Made by a program: the position numbers and the translations under genes
Notes under the pieces: generated by a model
What the model was told of the DNA's origin: nothing
The model's database searches: none
Seen by the model: the letters and a program-made list of their open reading frames with translations, nothing else
Source: Rhodanobacter sp. DHG33
GTDB taxonomy: Bacteria > Pseudomonadota > Gammaproteobacteria > Xanthomonadales > Rhodanobacteraceae
Length of the DNA: 64,000 nt
Assembly (NCBI RefSeq): GCF_014843005.1
Contig: NZ_JACYXM010000010.1
Coordinates: 27,395-91,394, forward strand
Direction of reading: 5' to 3'
Shown: piece after piece, positions 35,429 to 43,913 of the stretch
How the letters are laid out: every line of letters begins with the position of its first letter
How positions within the stretch are numbered: the stretch's first letter is position 1

Positions 35429-35991
35429 GGCGCCCACGTGCTTAGCAGCTCGTCCAGCGCGGGACGTTCGCGGTCGGGCACCTCGGTCTGCGGCGTGCCG
35501 AGATGCACGAAGCCCACTACGTGCTCGTTCGGGTCCAGGCTCAGCAGCGTCGCCACGTCGGGATCGTAGGCGGCCCAGCCGGTGAGCCATTGCGCGCCGA
35601 AACCCAGCGCGTGCGCACCGAGCAGGATGTTGTAGGCCACGCAGCCGGCGCTCAGGCGCTGCTCGATCTCGGGAACGCTGCTGCCGGCATCGAGACGCGC
35701 GATCACGGCGATCACCAGCGGCGCGAAGGTATAGCGCAGCTGTTCCTTTTCGCGCTTGGCGTCGGACAGTTCCGGCTGCTTGCGTATCGCGAATTCCGCC
35801 AGCCGTTCGCCGAAGCGCAGCTTGGCGTCGCCTTCGAGGCGGATCAGCCGGAACGGCGCCAGCTTGCCGTGGTCGGGCACGCGGATCGCGGCGGCGAGCA
35901 GCTCGCGCAGCGTGGCTTCGTCGGGTGCGGGCGCGCCAAGCTGGCGCGAGGGGACGGAGTGGCGTTGTTGCAGCAGGGAAAGGGCGGTCAT
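35425..35991 (-). CDS. Nitroreductase family protein (YdjA-like)
   Basis: A 188-residue FMN-dependent oxidoreductase of the short YdjA type. It begins SLLQQRHSVPSRQLGAPAP, then IRVPDHGKLAPFRLI and LGFGAQWLTGWAAYD, the FMN- and dimer-contacting segments. The physiological substrate is unknown. Overlaps the exonuclease gene downstream, giving translational coupling. Confidence 0.9.
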   Translation of the reverse strand: MTALSLLQQRHSVPSRQLGAPAPDEATLRELLAAAIRVPDHGKLAPFRLIRLEGDAKLRFGERLAEFAIRKQPELSDAKREKEQLRYTFAPLVIAVIARLDAGSSVPEIEQRLSAGCVAYNILLGAHALGFGAQWLTGWAAYDPDVATLLSLDPNEHVVGFVHLGTPQTEVPDRERPALDELLSTWAP

Positions 35992-36195
35992 GACGCGGGT
36001 CGTGGTGCGGGAGCTCCCATGCTAGCGGCCGGGCGTGCCGCAGGCGAATCGGGTATCTGGCGCTTGCTCTGCCGCTTCCTGCGGCACGCATGCCGACTGG
36101 TTCACGGATTCGACGAAACGTTCGCGCCGTTTCACGGTGTCGTCATCGCTGCGATACAGGATGGGCGGGCAGGGGATGCACATCGGGAGGAAATC

Positions 36196-36690
36196 ATGAT
36201 GAAACCACGCTGCATGTCGTTCGTTCTGCTTGGCGCGGCACTGATGCTGGGCACGGCGGCACAAGCCCAGGACAACTATGTCACCGGCATTTTTGCGCCG
36301 GCGAAATCGACGACCACGTATCCATGCAACGACGCGCAGTTCCTGCAGGACCAGCAGGCCTTCGAGAACGGCCAGATCACCGCCGACCAGCCCGAGGACG
36401 TCTGCGGCATCGTGACCTCGGTGCTGCCGGAGAAGAAGACCCGCAGCGGACACCACGGCTATTTCTACGTGCAGGTGGCGTCGGGCGTGGTGATCGAGAT
36501 CGTGTCGGATCTCGACCAGATGAGCGCGCCGAAATGGCCATGGGTGGCGGTGGGCGACACCACCTACGTGAAGGGCCGCTACTACTACGACAACATGGAC
36601 AGCCAGGGCATCGACTGGACGCACCACGGCACCAGCAGCTCCTGGCCGTATGCCGGCTATGTGGTGGTGAACGGCACGAAGTACCAGTAA
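36196..36690 (+). CDS. Secreted DUF3465-like protein
   Basis: A 164-residue protein with a signal peptide (CMSFVLLGAALMLGTAAQAQ). The mature part has DVCGIVTSVLPEKKTRSGHHGYFYVQV and ends DWTHHGTSSSWPYAGYVVVNG. These match the DUF3465 pattern of GxxHW-type, OB-like secreted proteins, where an HTHH-like block near the end is typical. GGGAGG lies five bases before the ATG at 36196. Function unknown. Confidence 0.82.
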   Translation: MMKPRCMSFVLLGAALMLGTAAQAQDNYVTGIFAPAKSTTTYPCNDAQFLQDQQAFENGQITADQPEDVCGIVTSVLPEKKTRSGHHGYFYVQVASGVVIEIVSDLDQMSAPKWPWVAVGDTTYVKGRYYYDNMDSQGIDWTHHGTSSSWPYAGYVVVNGTKYQ

Positions 36691-36699
36691 GCGCTGGCG

Positions 36700-36730
36700 A
36701 AAAGGGCGTCGCCGCGGGCGTCGCCCTTTT
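36700..36730. terminator. Rho-independent terminator
   Basis: AAAAGGGCG (36700-36708) pairs with CGCCCTTTT (36722-36730), with a further inner stem of four pairs and a GCG loop. It ends the DUF3465 gene and, being symmetric, probably cdd on the other strand. Confidence 0.85.
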
Positions 36731-36739
36731 CCTGCCGGG

Positions 36740-37162
36740 TCAGGGCGATGGCGCCGCGGTGCGCAACCGGAAGGCGCCCGGCAGCAGTGCCCCCACGCTG
36801 GTCTGCGCGTTGTCGCCGCGAAGGTTGGCGAGCAGCACCGGCATCTCGGCGTCGCACAATTCGCTCATCACCTGGCGGCAGGCGCCGCAGGGAGTGACCG
36901 GTCCGTCGCAGTCGGCGATCACGGCGATGGCGGCGAAATCGCCCGGCTTGCAGCCGGCGGCGACGGCCGCGAACAGCGCGGTACGTTCGGCGCAGTTGCA
37001 CAGGCCATAGGAAGAGTTCTCGACGTTGCAGCCGCTGAAGCGGCGGCCGTCGCGCGCCAGCAGGGCGGCGCCCACGGCAAAGCCGGAGTACGGGGCGTGG
37101 GCTTGTTCGCGGGCTGCGCGCGCCAGCGCCAGCAGTTCGTCGTGCGGGATGGAACCGGGCAT
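36740..37162 (-). CDS. cdd: Cytidine deaminase
   Basis: This 140-residue enzyme of the small homotetrameric class deaminates cytidine and deoxycytidine in pyrimidine salvage. Zinc ligands are Cys in NCAERTALFAAV and the two Cys of PCGACRQVM; the catalytic Glu is in CAE. GCNVENSSYGL is the substrate loop. In the common TxCAE motif the first residue is Asn here. Start ATG at 37162. It is divergent from pntAA. Confidence 0.94.
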   Translation of the reverse strand: MPGSIPHDELLALARAAREQAHAPYSGFAVGAALLARDGRRFSGCNVENSSYGLCNCAERTALFAAVAAGCKPGDFAAIAVIADCDGPVTPCGACRQVMSELCDAEMPVLLANLRGDNAQTSVGALLPGAFRLRTAAPSP

Positions 37163-37272
37163 CGTGCTCTCCGTGTTCCCCCGGGCGGTGGATCAGATTA
37201 GCGCGCCGCGGCGGCGCGTCCAAGTGCACGCAAACATGGCAAGATGCAGCGACCTTCCACGAGGGATGCACG

Positions 37273-38373
37273 ATGCCGACCACCGTAGCCGCCCTGCGCG
37301 AGACCGCCGCCGGCGAACGCCGCGTGGCGATCACTCCCGAGATGGCGAAGAAGCTCCAGGGCAAGGGCCTGCGCGTGCTGCTGGAAAGCGGCGCGGGCGC
37401 GGCGGCGGGCTTCCCCGACACGGCCTATGCGAACGTGGATTTCGCCTCGGCCGGCGACGTGCTGGCGCAGGCCGACCTGCTGGCCTGCGTGCTGCCGCCG
37501 GAGGACGCGACGTTTGCGCAGCTGCGCGAAGGTGCGGTGGTGGTGGGGCAGCTGCGGCCTTACGGCGCGAACGCGCGCGTCGCGGCGCTGGCTGCGCGCA
37601 AGCTCACCGCATTCGCGTTGGAACTGCTGCCGCGCACGACGCGCGCGCAGGCGATGGATGTGCTGAGTTCGCAGGCGGCGGTGGCGGGCTACCGCGCCAT
37701 GCTGATCGCCGCCGAGGCGGCCCCCAAGTTCTTTCCCATGCTCACCACCGCCGCGGGCACGATCCGTCCGTCGAAGGTGCTGGTGATCGGCGCCGGCGTG
37801 GCCGGCCTGCAGGCCATCGCCACCGCGCGCCGCCTCGGCGCGCAGACCGAGGGCTACGACGTGCGTCCGGAGACGCGCGAACAGGTGGAGTCGCTGGGCG
37901 CGAAGTTCCTCGACCTCGGCGTCAGCGCCGCCGGCAGCGGCGGGTATGCGCGCGAACTGTCGGCGGAGGAGCGCGCGGCGCAGCAGCAGGCGCTGGCCGA
38001 GCATCTCAAGGCGTTCGACGTGGTGGTGTCCACCGCCGCCGTGCCGGGCCGCGCGGCGCCGAAGATCCTCACCGCCGCGATGATCGGCGGCATGAAACCG
38101 GGTGCGCTGGTCGTGGACCTTGCCGCCGAAAGCGGCGGCAATTGCGAATTGACCCGGCCAGGCGAGCGCGTGGAGCAGGGCGGCGTCACCATCCTCGGTC
38201 CGCTCAACCTGCCGGCCGGTGCACCGCTGCACGCCTCGGAAATGTACGCGCGCAACGTGGTGAATTTCGCCGAACTGCTGCTGAAGGACGGTGCGCTCGC
38301 TCCAGACTTCGACGACGAGCTGGTGGCGAAGAGCTGCGTGGTGCGCGCCGGCGAGACGCTGTTCAAGGCTTGA
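37273..38373 (+). CDS. pntAA: NAD(P) transhydrogenase alpha subunit, part 1 (NAD-binding domain I)
   Basis: A 366-residue soluble dI domain that binds NADH and passes hydride to NADP+ in PntB. It begins TVAALRETAAGERRVAITPEM, with GYRAMLIAAEAAPKFFPML, the NAD motif VLVIGAGVAGLQAIATARRLGA and VEQGGVTILGPLNLPA. The other subunits (pntAB, pntB) are not directly downstream; an antisense three-gene block of 1.6 kb intervenes. Its TGA is part of a terminator-like stem. Confidence 0.95.
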   Translation: MPTTVAALRETAAGERRVAITPEMAKKLQGKGLRVLLESGAGAAAGFPDTAYANVDFASAGDVLAQADLLACVLPPEDATFAQLREGAVVVGQLRPYGANARVAALAARKLTAFALELLPRTTRAQAMDVLSSQAAVAGYRAMLIAAEAAPKFFPMLTTAAGTIRPSKVLVIGAGVAGLQAIATARRLGAQTEGYDVRPETREQVESLGAKFLDLGVSAAGSGGYARELSAEERAAQQQALAEHLKAFDVVVSTAAVPGRAAPKILTAAMIGGMKPGALVVDLAAESGGNCELTRPGERVEQGGVTILGPLNLPAGAPLHASEMYARNVVNFAELLLKDGALAPDFDDELVAKSCVVRAGETLFKA

Positions 38374-38408
38374 GGCCGGGCCTCATTTCCCAGTGAGGGA
38401 AGGCCTCA
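38371..38408. terminator. Bidirectional terminator-like stem holding both stop codons
   Basis: TGAGGCC (38371-38377) pairs with GGCCTCA (38402-38408). The outer bases are the TGA of pntAA and, on the other strand, the TGA of the DUF3106 gene. An inner CCTCA/TGAGG pair (38381-38385 with 38394-38398) adds a second hairpin. There is no strong T run. Confidence 0.55.
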
Positions 38409-38885
38409 GCGTTTGGGACCGTGCAGCCAGCGCAGCCGCTCCGTGGGCGGCATGGCATGCCACTGCTGCATCAGCCGGGCGCGCTGCTCCGGCGGCAGTT
38501 TCTGGAAGCGCTGGTAGGCGTCGTGCAACTGCTCGCGCTTCGCGGGCGGCAGCTCGCGGAACAGGCGCTGATTCTCGCGGGCCTGGTGCCGCTCGGCCGG
38601 CGTCATGTGCTGCCAGTCCGCGATGCGCTGGCTGATCTGCGCGCGCTGGTCGGGCGGCAGGTTCACCCACCCTTTGCTTTTCTCCAGCAGGCGCTGCTGG
38701 CGTTCGGGCGACATGCTGTTCCAGTCCTGCTGCAAGGGAGACAGCACGTCGCGCTGTGCCGGCGTAAGGCTGTTCCAGGAGGTCATCGGTGCCGGCGAAC
38801 TCTGCGCGTGCAGTGCGGGCGCGACGAGGCTGCCCAGCAAGGTGGCGAAGGTAAGCGAGAGCAGCGTGCGTGCAGGCGAAGGCAT
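38406..38885 (-). CDS. Secreted DUF3106 protein
   Basis: A 159-residue protein with a signal peptide (LLSLTFATLLGSLVAPALHAQ). Degenerate repeats of the type W-x-x-x-(S/T)PxxRQ/EQRxxL follow, e.g. LTPAQRDVLSPLQQDWNSM, LPPDQRAQISQRIADWQHM and LPPEQRARLMQQWHAM. This is the DUF3106 pattern, which is helical and Gln/Arg/Pro-rich. It is the last gene of the sigma / DUF3619 / DUF3106 cassette; the trio is recurrent in beta- and gammaproteobacteria (from general knowledge). Confidence 0.88.
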   Translation of the reverse strand: MPSPARTLLSLTFATLLGSLVAPALHAQSSPAPMTSWNSLTPAQRDVLSPLQQDWNSMSPERQQRLLEKSKGWVNLPPDQRAQISQRIADWQHMTPAERHQARENQRLFRELPPAKREQLHDAYQRFQKLPPEQRARLMQQWHAMPPTERLRWLHGPKR

Positions 38886-38888
38886 GGT

Positions 38889-39299
38889 TTAGTGGGTGGG
38901 GGCCGAATGGTCGCTGGCGGCCAGCCAGCCGTAGAAGTCGAGGTTCTGGTAGAGGTTGGGGTCGGCCTGCTCGGGGTCGGGCGGCAGCGCGTTGTCGGCT
39001 TCGCCGGTGCTGCTGGCGACCACGGCGGTCTCCGGCGCACCCGGCATGGGGCGCGGCGCGGAAGGCCATGCCAGCAGCGCGGCCAGCGCGATCGCCGCGC
39101 AGGCGCCGGAGGGTACCAGCCAGCGCGCGAAATGATGCTGCGGCTGGCGCGCGCCGGTGCCGACGGCCAGCGCCTCGCGGCGCGCGGCGCGCAGGCGGCC
39201 GGCGATGGCGGGATCGAGATTGTGCGCGGCCTCGTGGTAGAGCGCGCGGGCGCGTTGTTCCAGCTGAGTGTTCGGCATGTCGTTTTCCGGCGTGTTCAT
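38889..39299 (-). CDS. DUF3619-like membrane protein, putative anti-sigma
   Basis: A 136-residue protein with a charged N-terminal part (LEQRARALYHEAAHNLDPAIAGRLRAARREAL), one membrane helix near residues 63-80 and a short periplasmic tail. ATGA overlap with the sigma factor upstream shows translational coupling, which is usual for sigma/anti-sigma pairs. An internal ATG at codon 8 is an alternative start. Confidence 0.8.
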   Translation of the reverse strand: MNTPENDMPNTQLEQRARALYHEAAHNLDPAIAGRLRAARREALAVGTGARQPQHHFARWLVPSGACAAIALAALLAWPSAPRPMPGAPETAVVASSTGEADNALPPDPEQADPNLYQNLDFYGWLAASDHSAPTH

Positions 39300-39949
39300 C
39301 GCCAGCCCTCCAGTTGTTCGCGCAACCGCTGCATGGCGCGCGACAGGTGTGTTTTCACGCTGCCTTCCGAGCAGCCCATGGCCTGAGCAGTCTCAGCCAC
39401 GTCCAGGTCTTCCAGCATGCGCAGCGTGAAGGCTTCGCGCTGGCGCTGCGGCAATTCGCGCAGCGCCGCGCAGACGTCGCCCCACGACTGCGAGTCCTGC
39501 ATCCGGTCCAGTGGGCCGGGGCCGTGGTCGGCCGGGTCCCAGCTGGGCAATTCATCGCCCTCGTCGTCGCGGCCGCCGCCCAGCCAGCCCACCACGATCG
39601 AACGCACCTTGCGGCGGCGCTGCAGGTCCACGATGCGCCGGCGCAGGATGCCCCAGAACAGCGGTGCCCATTCGGAGGCAGGCTTGTCCCGATAATGGCC
39701 GACCAGCCGCAGCATGGCGTCCTGCACCGCGTCCAGCGCGTCCTCGCGGTGACGCAGGTTCAGCTCCGCCACGCGGAAGGCCCGCCGCTCCACCTGCGCC
39801 AGGAAGGCGTCAAGGGTGGCCGGGGCCTCCTGCGCGGTCGTAGCCAGCAGTTCGGCATCGAATGTGCTGGCGAGGCTGTTCATGGCAGCCTCGTCCGCGT
39901 CGTCGGCAGATGCATGCCTGGGCTCCATCGGTTCGACACCCGTGCTCAA
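39296..39949 (-). CDS. RNA polymerase sigma factor, ECF-like
   Basis: A 217-residue sigma factor. Region 2 (DAFLAQVERRAFRVAELNLRH, EDALDAVQDAMLRLVGHY) is followed by a Gly/Asp-rich linker (GGGRDDEGDEL) and region 4 (LRELPQRQREAFTLRMLEDLDVAETAQAMGCSEGSVKTHLSRAM). Internal ATGs at codons 8 and 22 could be the true start. Heads the cassette that lies antisense within the transhydrogenase locus. Confidence 0.88.
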   Translation of the reverse strand: MSTGVEPMEPRHASADDADEAAMNSLASTFDAELLATTAQEAPATLDAFLAQVERRAFRVAELNLRHREDALDAVQDAMLRLVGHYRDKPASEWAPLFWGILRRRIVDLQRRRKVRSIVVGWLGGGRDDEGDELPSWDPADHGPGPLDRMQDSQSWGDVCAALRELPQRQREAFTLRMLEDLDVAETAQAMGCSEGSVKTHLSRAMQRLREQLEGWR

Positions 39950-40035
39950 CGTTCGGCGCTCGCGAAGGTTGACCGGCGCCCGTATGATGCTGGAGCGACA
40001 TTGTTCAGGTGGGCGGGACTCATGGGAGAGGGGTC

Positions 40036-40338
40036 ATGATCGACGGGTTTGTGGCGCTGTACATCTTCATGCTGGCTGCGTTCACCGGCCACGAGATCAT
40101 CGCGCGAGTGCCGGTGATCCTGCATACGCCGCTGATGTCGGGTTCCAACTTCGTTCACGGCATCGTGCTGGTAGGCGCCATGATAGCGCTGGGACACGCC
40201 ACCACGCCGTTCGGGATCGGCCTGGGCTTCGTGGCCGTGCTGCTGGGCGCGGGCAACGCCGCCGGGGGGTACGTGGTCACCGAGCGCATGCTGGAGATGT
40301 TCAAGCCCAGCGGCGGCAAGCCGGGAGACAAGGCATGA
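40036..40338 (+). CDS. pntAB: NAD(P) transhydrogenase alpha subunit, part 2 (membrane)
   Basis: A 100-residue membrane piece of the transhydrogenase with three helices: GFVALYIFMLAAFTGHEIIARV, NFVHGIVLVGAMIALGHA and GIGLGFVAVLLGAGNAAGGYVV. GAGAGGGG precedes the ATG at 40036. Its stop overlaps the pntB start (ATGA). It is separated by 1.66 kb from pntAA. Confidence 0.93.
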   Translation: MIDGFVALYIFMLAAFTGHEIIARVPVILHTPLMSGSNFVHGIVLVGAMIALGHATTPFGIGLGFVAVLLGAGNAAGGYVVTERMLEMFKPSGGKPGDKA

Positions 40339-41795
40339 GCTGGCTGCCCACCCTGGTCCAAGCCTGCTATTTCCTCGCCGCACTGCTGTTCATCCTGGGT
40401 CTGAAACGCATGAGTTCGCCGCGCACGGCCCGCGGGGGCATCGTGTGGGCCGGCGTGGGCATGCTGGTGGCGGTGCTGGCCACGTTCGCGCTGCCGGACA
40501 TGCACAATCGCGGGCTGATCCTCGCCGCGGTGCTGGTCGGCGTGGCGGCGGCCTGGTGGAGCGGACGCCGCGTGGCGATGACCGCGATGCCGCAGATGGT
40601 GGCGCTGTACAACGGCATGGGCGGCGGCGCGGCGGCGGGCATCGGCGCCGCGGAACTGGTGGCGCAGGTGCAGCGTACGGCCGTGGCCGTGCCGGATACC
40701 TCGCCGTTGCGCCCGGAAAGCTGGGCGCTGGACGCAGTACACCAGGTGGCCCAGCTGACGCCGGTGGCCCTGGGCTTGGGCGTTTTGGGCGCGCTGATCG
40801 GCGCGGTGAGCTTCTCCGGCTCGCTGGTCGCCTTCGCCAAGCTGCAGGGCTGGATGGACCGGCGCTTCGTGTTCCCCGGCCAGCGCGTGGTGAATCTGCT
40901 GGTGCTGCTGCTGGCGGTGCTGCACGGCGTGATGCTGGTGACCGGGCATCTCACGGTGCCGGTGATCGCCGCCTTCTTCGTGCTCTCGCTGCTGTTCGGC
41001 CTGCTGATGACCCTGCCCATCGGCGGCGCCGACATGCCGGTGGTGATTTCGCTGTACAACGCCTTCACCGGCCTTGCGGTGGCGTTCGAGGGCTACGTGC
41101 TGGGCAACGAGGCGATGATCATCGCCGGCATGGTGGTCGGCGCGGCCGGCACCCTACTCACCCAGCTGATGGCCAAGGCGATGAACCGCTCGCTGGGCAA
41201 CGTGCTGTTCGGCAGCTTCGGCGCGGCGGCGGGCGGTGCGGCACAGGAAATTGCCGGCGCGCAGAAACCCATCGATGCCGCCGACGCGGCGGTGATGATG
41301 GCCTACGCCGAGCGCGTGGCCATCGTGCCCGGCTACGGCATGGCGGTGGCGCAGGCGCAGCACAAGGTGTGGGAGTTCGCCAAGCTGCTGATCGAGCGCG
41401 GCGTGAAGGTGAAATTCGCGATCCATCCGGTGGCCGGCCGCATGCCCGGCCACATGAACGTGCTGCTGGCCGAAGCGGGCGTGCCCTACGACCTGATCGA
41501 GGACATGGACGACATCAACCCCGAGTTCCCCAACACCGACGTGGTGCTGGTGATCGGCGCCAACGACGTGGTGAACCCGATGGCGAAAACCGACCCGACC
41601 TCGCCGATCTACGGCATGCCCATCCTCGACGTGGCGGCGGCGAAGCACGTGATCGTGGTCAAGCGCGGCAAGGGCACCGGTTTCGCCGGCATCGAGAACG
41701 CGCTGTTCTACGCCGACAACACGCGCATGCTGTACGGCGACGGCCAGGCCGCCGCGGGGCAACTGGTGAGCGAGCTGAAGGCGCTGGACGCCTGA
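40335..41795 (+). CDS. pntB: NAD(P) transhydrogenase beta subunit
   Basis: A 486-residue proton-translocating subunit. About nine membrane helices (residues 1-280) are followed by the soluble NADP(H)-binding dIII domain (VAIVPGYGMAVAQAQHKVWEF, HPVAGRMPGHMNVLLAEAGVPYD, VLVIGANDVVNP, and KHVIVVKRGKGTGFAGIENALFY). With PntAA and PntAB it uses the proton gradient to make NADPH from NADH. Confidence 0.96.
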   Translation: MSWLPTLVQACYFLAALLFILGLKRMSSPRTARGGIVWAGVGMLVAVLATFALPDMHNRGLILAAVLVGVAAAWWSGRRVAMTAMPQMVALYNGMGGGAAAGIGAAELVAQVQRTAVAVPDTSPLRPESWALDAVHQVAQLTPVALGLGVLGALIGAVSFSGSLVAFAKLQGWMDRRFVFPGQRVVNLLVLLLAVLHGVMLVTGHLTVPVIAAFFVLSLLFGLLMTLPIGGADMPVVISLYNAFTGLAVAFEGYVLGNEAMIIAGMVVGAAGTLLTQLMAKAMNRSLGNVLFGSFGAAAGGAAQEIAGAQKPIDAADAAVMMAYAERVAIVPGYGMAVAQAQHKVWEFAKLLIERGVKVKFAIHPVAGRMPGHMNVLLAEAGVPYDLIEDMDDINPEFPNTDVVLVIGANDVVNPMAKTDPTSPIYGMPILDVAAAKHVIVVKRGKGTGFAGIENALFYADNTRMLYGDGQAAAGQLVSELKALDA

Positions 41796-42001
41796 GGGAA
41801 GAGTGCGGCCATGGATGGTCGCCCGTTTGATTTTGGCGGGCAGGGACGATCGCAAACGTGGACTCGCCCACGGCGCGGCCTGATCGTCACCGCCTCGCCG
41901 CCGCATGGGGCCTTGGAAGAGCAGCGCGCTCCCGGCGCGCAAAAGCTAACGGCCAAAGCAGGGCCACGCTAAGCAGGGTGAGGCGCCCAAGGGCTCTTGC
42001 T

Positions 42002-42029
42002 CGTCATTCCGGCCTGCGCCGGAATGACG
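42002..42029. repeat. Dispersed-type hairpin repeat (CGTCATTCCGGC)
   Basis: Perfect 12-bp arms CGTCATTCCGGC and GCCGGAATGACG with a four-base loop, in the interval between pntB and the converging gene at 42034. This is a well-known class of dispersed palindrome in proteobacterial genomes and may double as a terminator. Bases 41796-42001 show no gene. Confidence 0.75.
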
Positions 42030-42033
42030 GAGC

Positions 42034-42465
42034 TCAGCGCCTTGGCGTGGTCCGGCGCCAGGCCAGCCACGCCGCCAGCAGCGTGCCCAGGGCATACCAG
42101 ACGAACTCGGCCCGGCCCAGGCCCAGCCGCGCCAGGTCCAGCAGCATGCCGGTGCCCGCGGTGTGCAAGGCCTCGGTGAGACCCATGCCAAAGTTGCTCG
42201 CCAGCAGAATCGCGGCCATCAGCACGTTGAAGTAGAGCGCTGCCAGCGCGGTGGCGAAGGCCGCCAGCACCGCTGCGCCCGTGCCGGGGCGGCGGATCCA
42301 GTGACGGATCGCCCACGCCAGCGCCACGCCTGCCGGCAGCGCCATCCACGGCGCGGCCTGGCGCAGGTATATGGCCGCCACCATCCACATTGCGCCTATG
42401 GCCAGGCCCATCATCGCGGCGCAGAACAGCCCGAACACGAACAGCGGAATGTCGCGCGGTTTCAT
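42034..42465 (-). CDS. Four-helix membrane protein of unknown function
   Basis: A 143-residue hydrophobic protein (MKPRDIPLFVFGLFCAAMMG start, four to five helices, tail WLAWRRTTPRR). The ATG at 42465 is taken because the sequence before it in the open frame has no hydrophobic pattern and runs antisense to sufT. No family recognised. Confidence 0.68.
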   Translation of the reverse strand: MKPRDIPLFVFGLFCAAMMGLAIGAMWMVAAIYLRQAAPWMALPAGVALAWAIRHWIRRPGTGAAVLAAFATALAALYFNVLMAAILLASNFGMGLTEALHTAGTGMLLDLARLGLGRAEFVWYALGTLLAAWLAWRRTTPRR

Positions 42466-42636
42466 GGCGCGGTATGGAAAATGGAGAGGTGGAACATGCA
42501 GCTTCCCGGCGGGCAAAACGCCGATCATAGCCGGTCGATGCGACCTGACGCCCCGATCGGGGCGGATAGCGCGGCATAATAGGCAGCTCGGCGCGCCGTG
42601 GCTGCGCGCTTCATTGACGACGGATTGGCGAGTGGC

Positions 42637-43194
42637 ATGAGTGGTTTCAGTCTGAGCAGCGAACCCTTCACCCTGATGCGCGACTGCGAGGCGGTGATGG
42701 TGCCGCAGGGCGAAACGGTGAACCTGCCCGCCGGCCAGATCGGCTACATCACCCAGGCGCTGGGCGGCAGCTTCACCGTGTACGTGGAAGGCAACCTGTT
42801 CCGCATCGCGGGCAAGGACGCCGATGCGCTGGGCAAGGAGCCGCCGCCGCCGATCGAGGTGCCGGACGACGCCACCGACGCCGACGTGGAAAAGCTCGCC
42901 TGGGACCAGCTGCGCACCGTGTTCGACCCGGAGATCCCGGTGAACGTGGTCGAGCTGGGCCTGGTCTACGACCTCAGCCTCGAACAGCGCGAGGACGGCC
43001 AGCGCAAGGTCTACGTCAAGCTCACCCTCACCGCGCCCGGCTGCGGCATGGGCGACATCCTGGTGGACGACGCCCGCACCAAGCTGGAGATGATCCCCAC
43101 CATCGCCGAGGCCGACATCGACCTGGTGTTCGACCCGCCGTGGAACCACTCGATGATGTCCGAGCTGGCGAAGCTGGAAACGGGGATGCTCTGA
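42637..43194 (+). CDS. sufT: Putative Fe-S cluster assembly protein SufT
   Basis: A 185-residue protein whose C-terminal MIP18/DUF59 domain shows QLRTVFDPEIPVNVVELGLVYDL, LTLTAPGCGMGDILVDDAR and VFDPPWNHSMMSE. The N-terminal half (VMVPQGETVNLPAGQIGYITQALGG) is a SufT-specific domain. SufT helps iron-sulfur cluster maturation under high Fe-S demand. The rest of the suf operon is not here. ATG at 42637 chosen; a GTG at 42598 is also in frame. Confidence 0.9.
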   Translation: MSGFSLSSEPFTLMRDCEAVMVPQGETVNLPAGQIGYITQALGGSFTVYVEGNLFRIAGKDADALGKEPPPPIEVPDDATDADVEKLAWDQLRTVFDPEIPVNVVELGLVYDLSLEQREDGQRKVYVKLTLTAPGCGMGDILVDDARTKLEMIPTIAEADIDLVFDPPWNHSMMSELAKLETGML

Positions 43195-43202
43195 CCGCCT
43201 CT

Positions 43203-43225
43203 CCTCTCCCTGATCCGGGGAGAGG
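43203..43225. repeat. Stem-loop repeat CCTCTCCC/GGGAGAGG
   Basis: An eight-base stem with a short loop, followed by GGAGGCGGTCTGGCGAAG and GGGAGGGGC. It is related to the element at 7742-7781 and lies between the convergent sufT and asparaginase genes. Confidence 0.55.
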
Positions 43226-43331
43226 CTTGGCGGAGGCGGTCTGGCGAAGCGGGAGGGGCCGCTTTCATCGAGCCCATGCGCGATGCGTCCCGTTGCCCTG
43301 GTCCTCTCTCCGCAAGAGAATGAGGAGGAAA

Positions 43332-43823
43332 TCAGCCCTTCACTTCCTCGAAGCGGTTTTCCGCACGGTTCTTGCGCACCTTCGCCGGATCCCACACGCG
43401 GCCGTTCATCGTGATGTACACGCCGTCGGGCAGGGTCTGCACCGCGGCCACCGCGCAGCCGATGTTGAACACCGCGTCGGAGCCCTGGAAACGTGCAGGG
43501 TTCAGCGCGCCGGTGAGCACGATCACCTTGCCGGGGATGCTGGCCAGCACCTTCGCCGTTTCCACCATGGTGTCCGTGCCGTGGGTCACCAGCACGTGGC
43601 GGTGCGGCTGCGCCTCGATGGTGGAGCGGATCAGCGCGCGGTCCTCGTCGGTGACGTGCAGGCTGTCCTTGCGCAGGATCGGGATCACGTCGAACTGGAA
43701 CGCCACGCCGAGCTGGCCGAGGATCTCGCCGATCTGCGGCGCCCCGATCTTGTAGTCCGACTTGTCGTCGAAATAGATCTTGTCGATGGTGCCGCCAGTG
43801 GTGACGATGGTCAGGTGCTGCAT
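43332..43823 (-). CDS. Single-domain asparaginase-like protein
   Basis: A 163-residue protein equal to the N-terminal domain of L-asparaginases, which are usually about 330 residues. Both catalytic motifs are present: IVTTGGTIDK near residue 6 and HVLVTHGTDTMVETAKVL near 83. There is no C-terminal domain and no sign of a frameshift in the flanks, so it seems to be a naturally short form. Whether it hydrolyses asparagine is uncertain. Start ATG at 43823. Confidence 0.85.
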   Translation of the reverse strand: MQHLTIVTTGGTIDKIYFDDKSDYKIGAPQIGEILGQLGVAFQFDVIPILRKDSLHVTDEDRALIRSTIEAQPHRHVLVTHGTDTMVETAKVLASIPGKVIVLTGALNPARFQGSDAVFNIGCAVAAVQTLPDGVYITMNGRVWDPAKVRKNRAENRFEEVKG

Positions 43824-43913
43824 GGTCCGGGCCGGGTCGAGAAGGGCCGCCAGTCTAACGCCGCGCCGCATGTGACCGGAAACGACGGCTGTTGCGACGG
43901 TTCAGCACGACGC

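Noticed and set aside
43332..43823. The short asparaginase as a truncated pseudogene
   Set aside because: Both motifs and a clean stop are present. The downstream bases are non-coding and hold a repeat, so there is no relic of a C-terminal domain.
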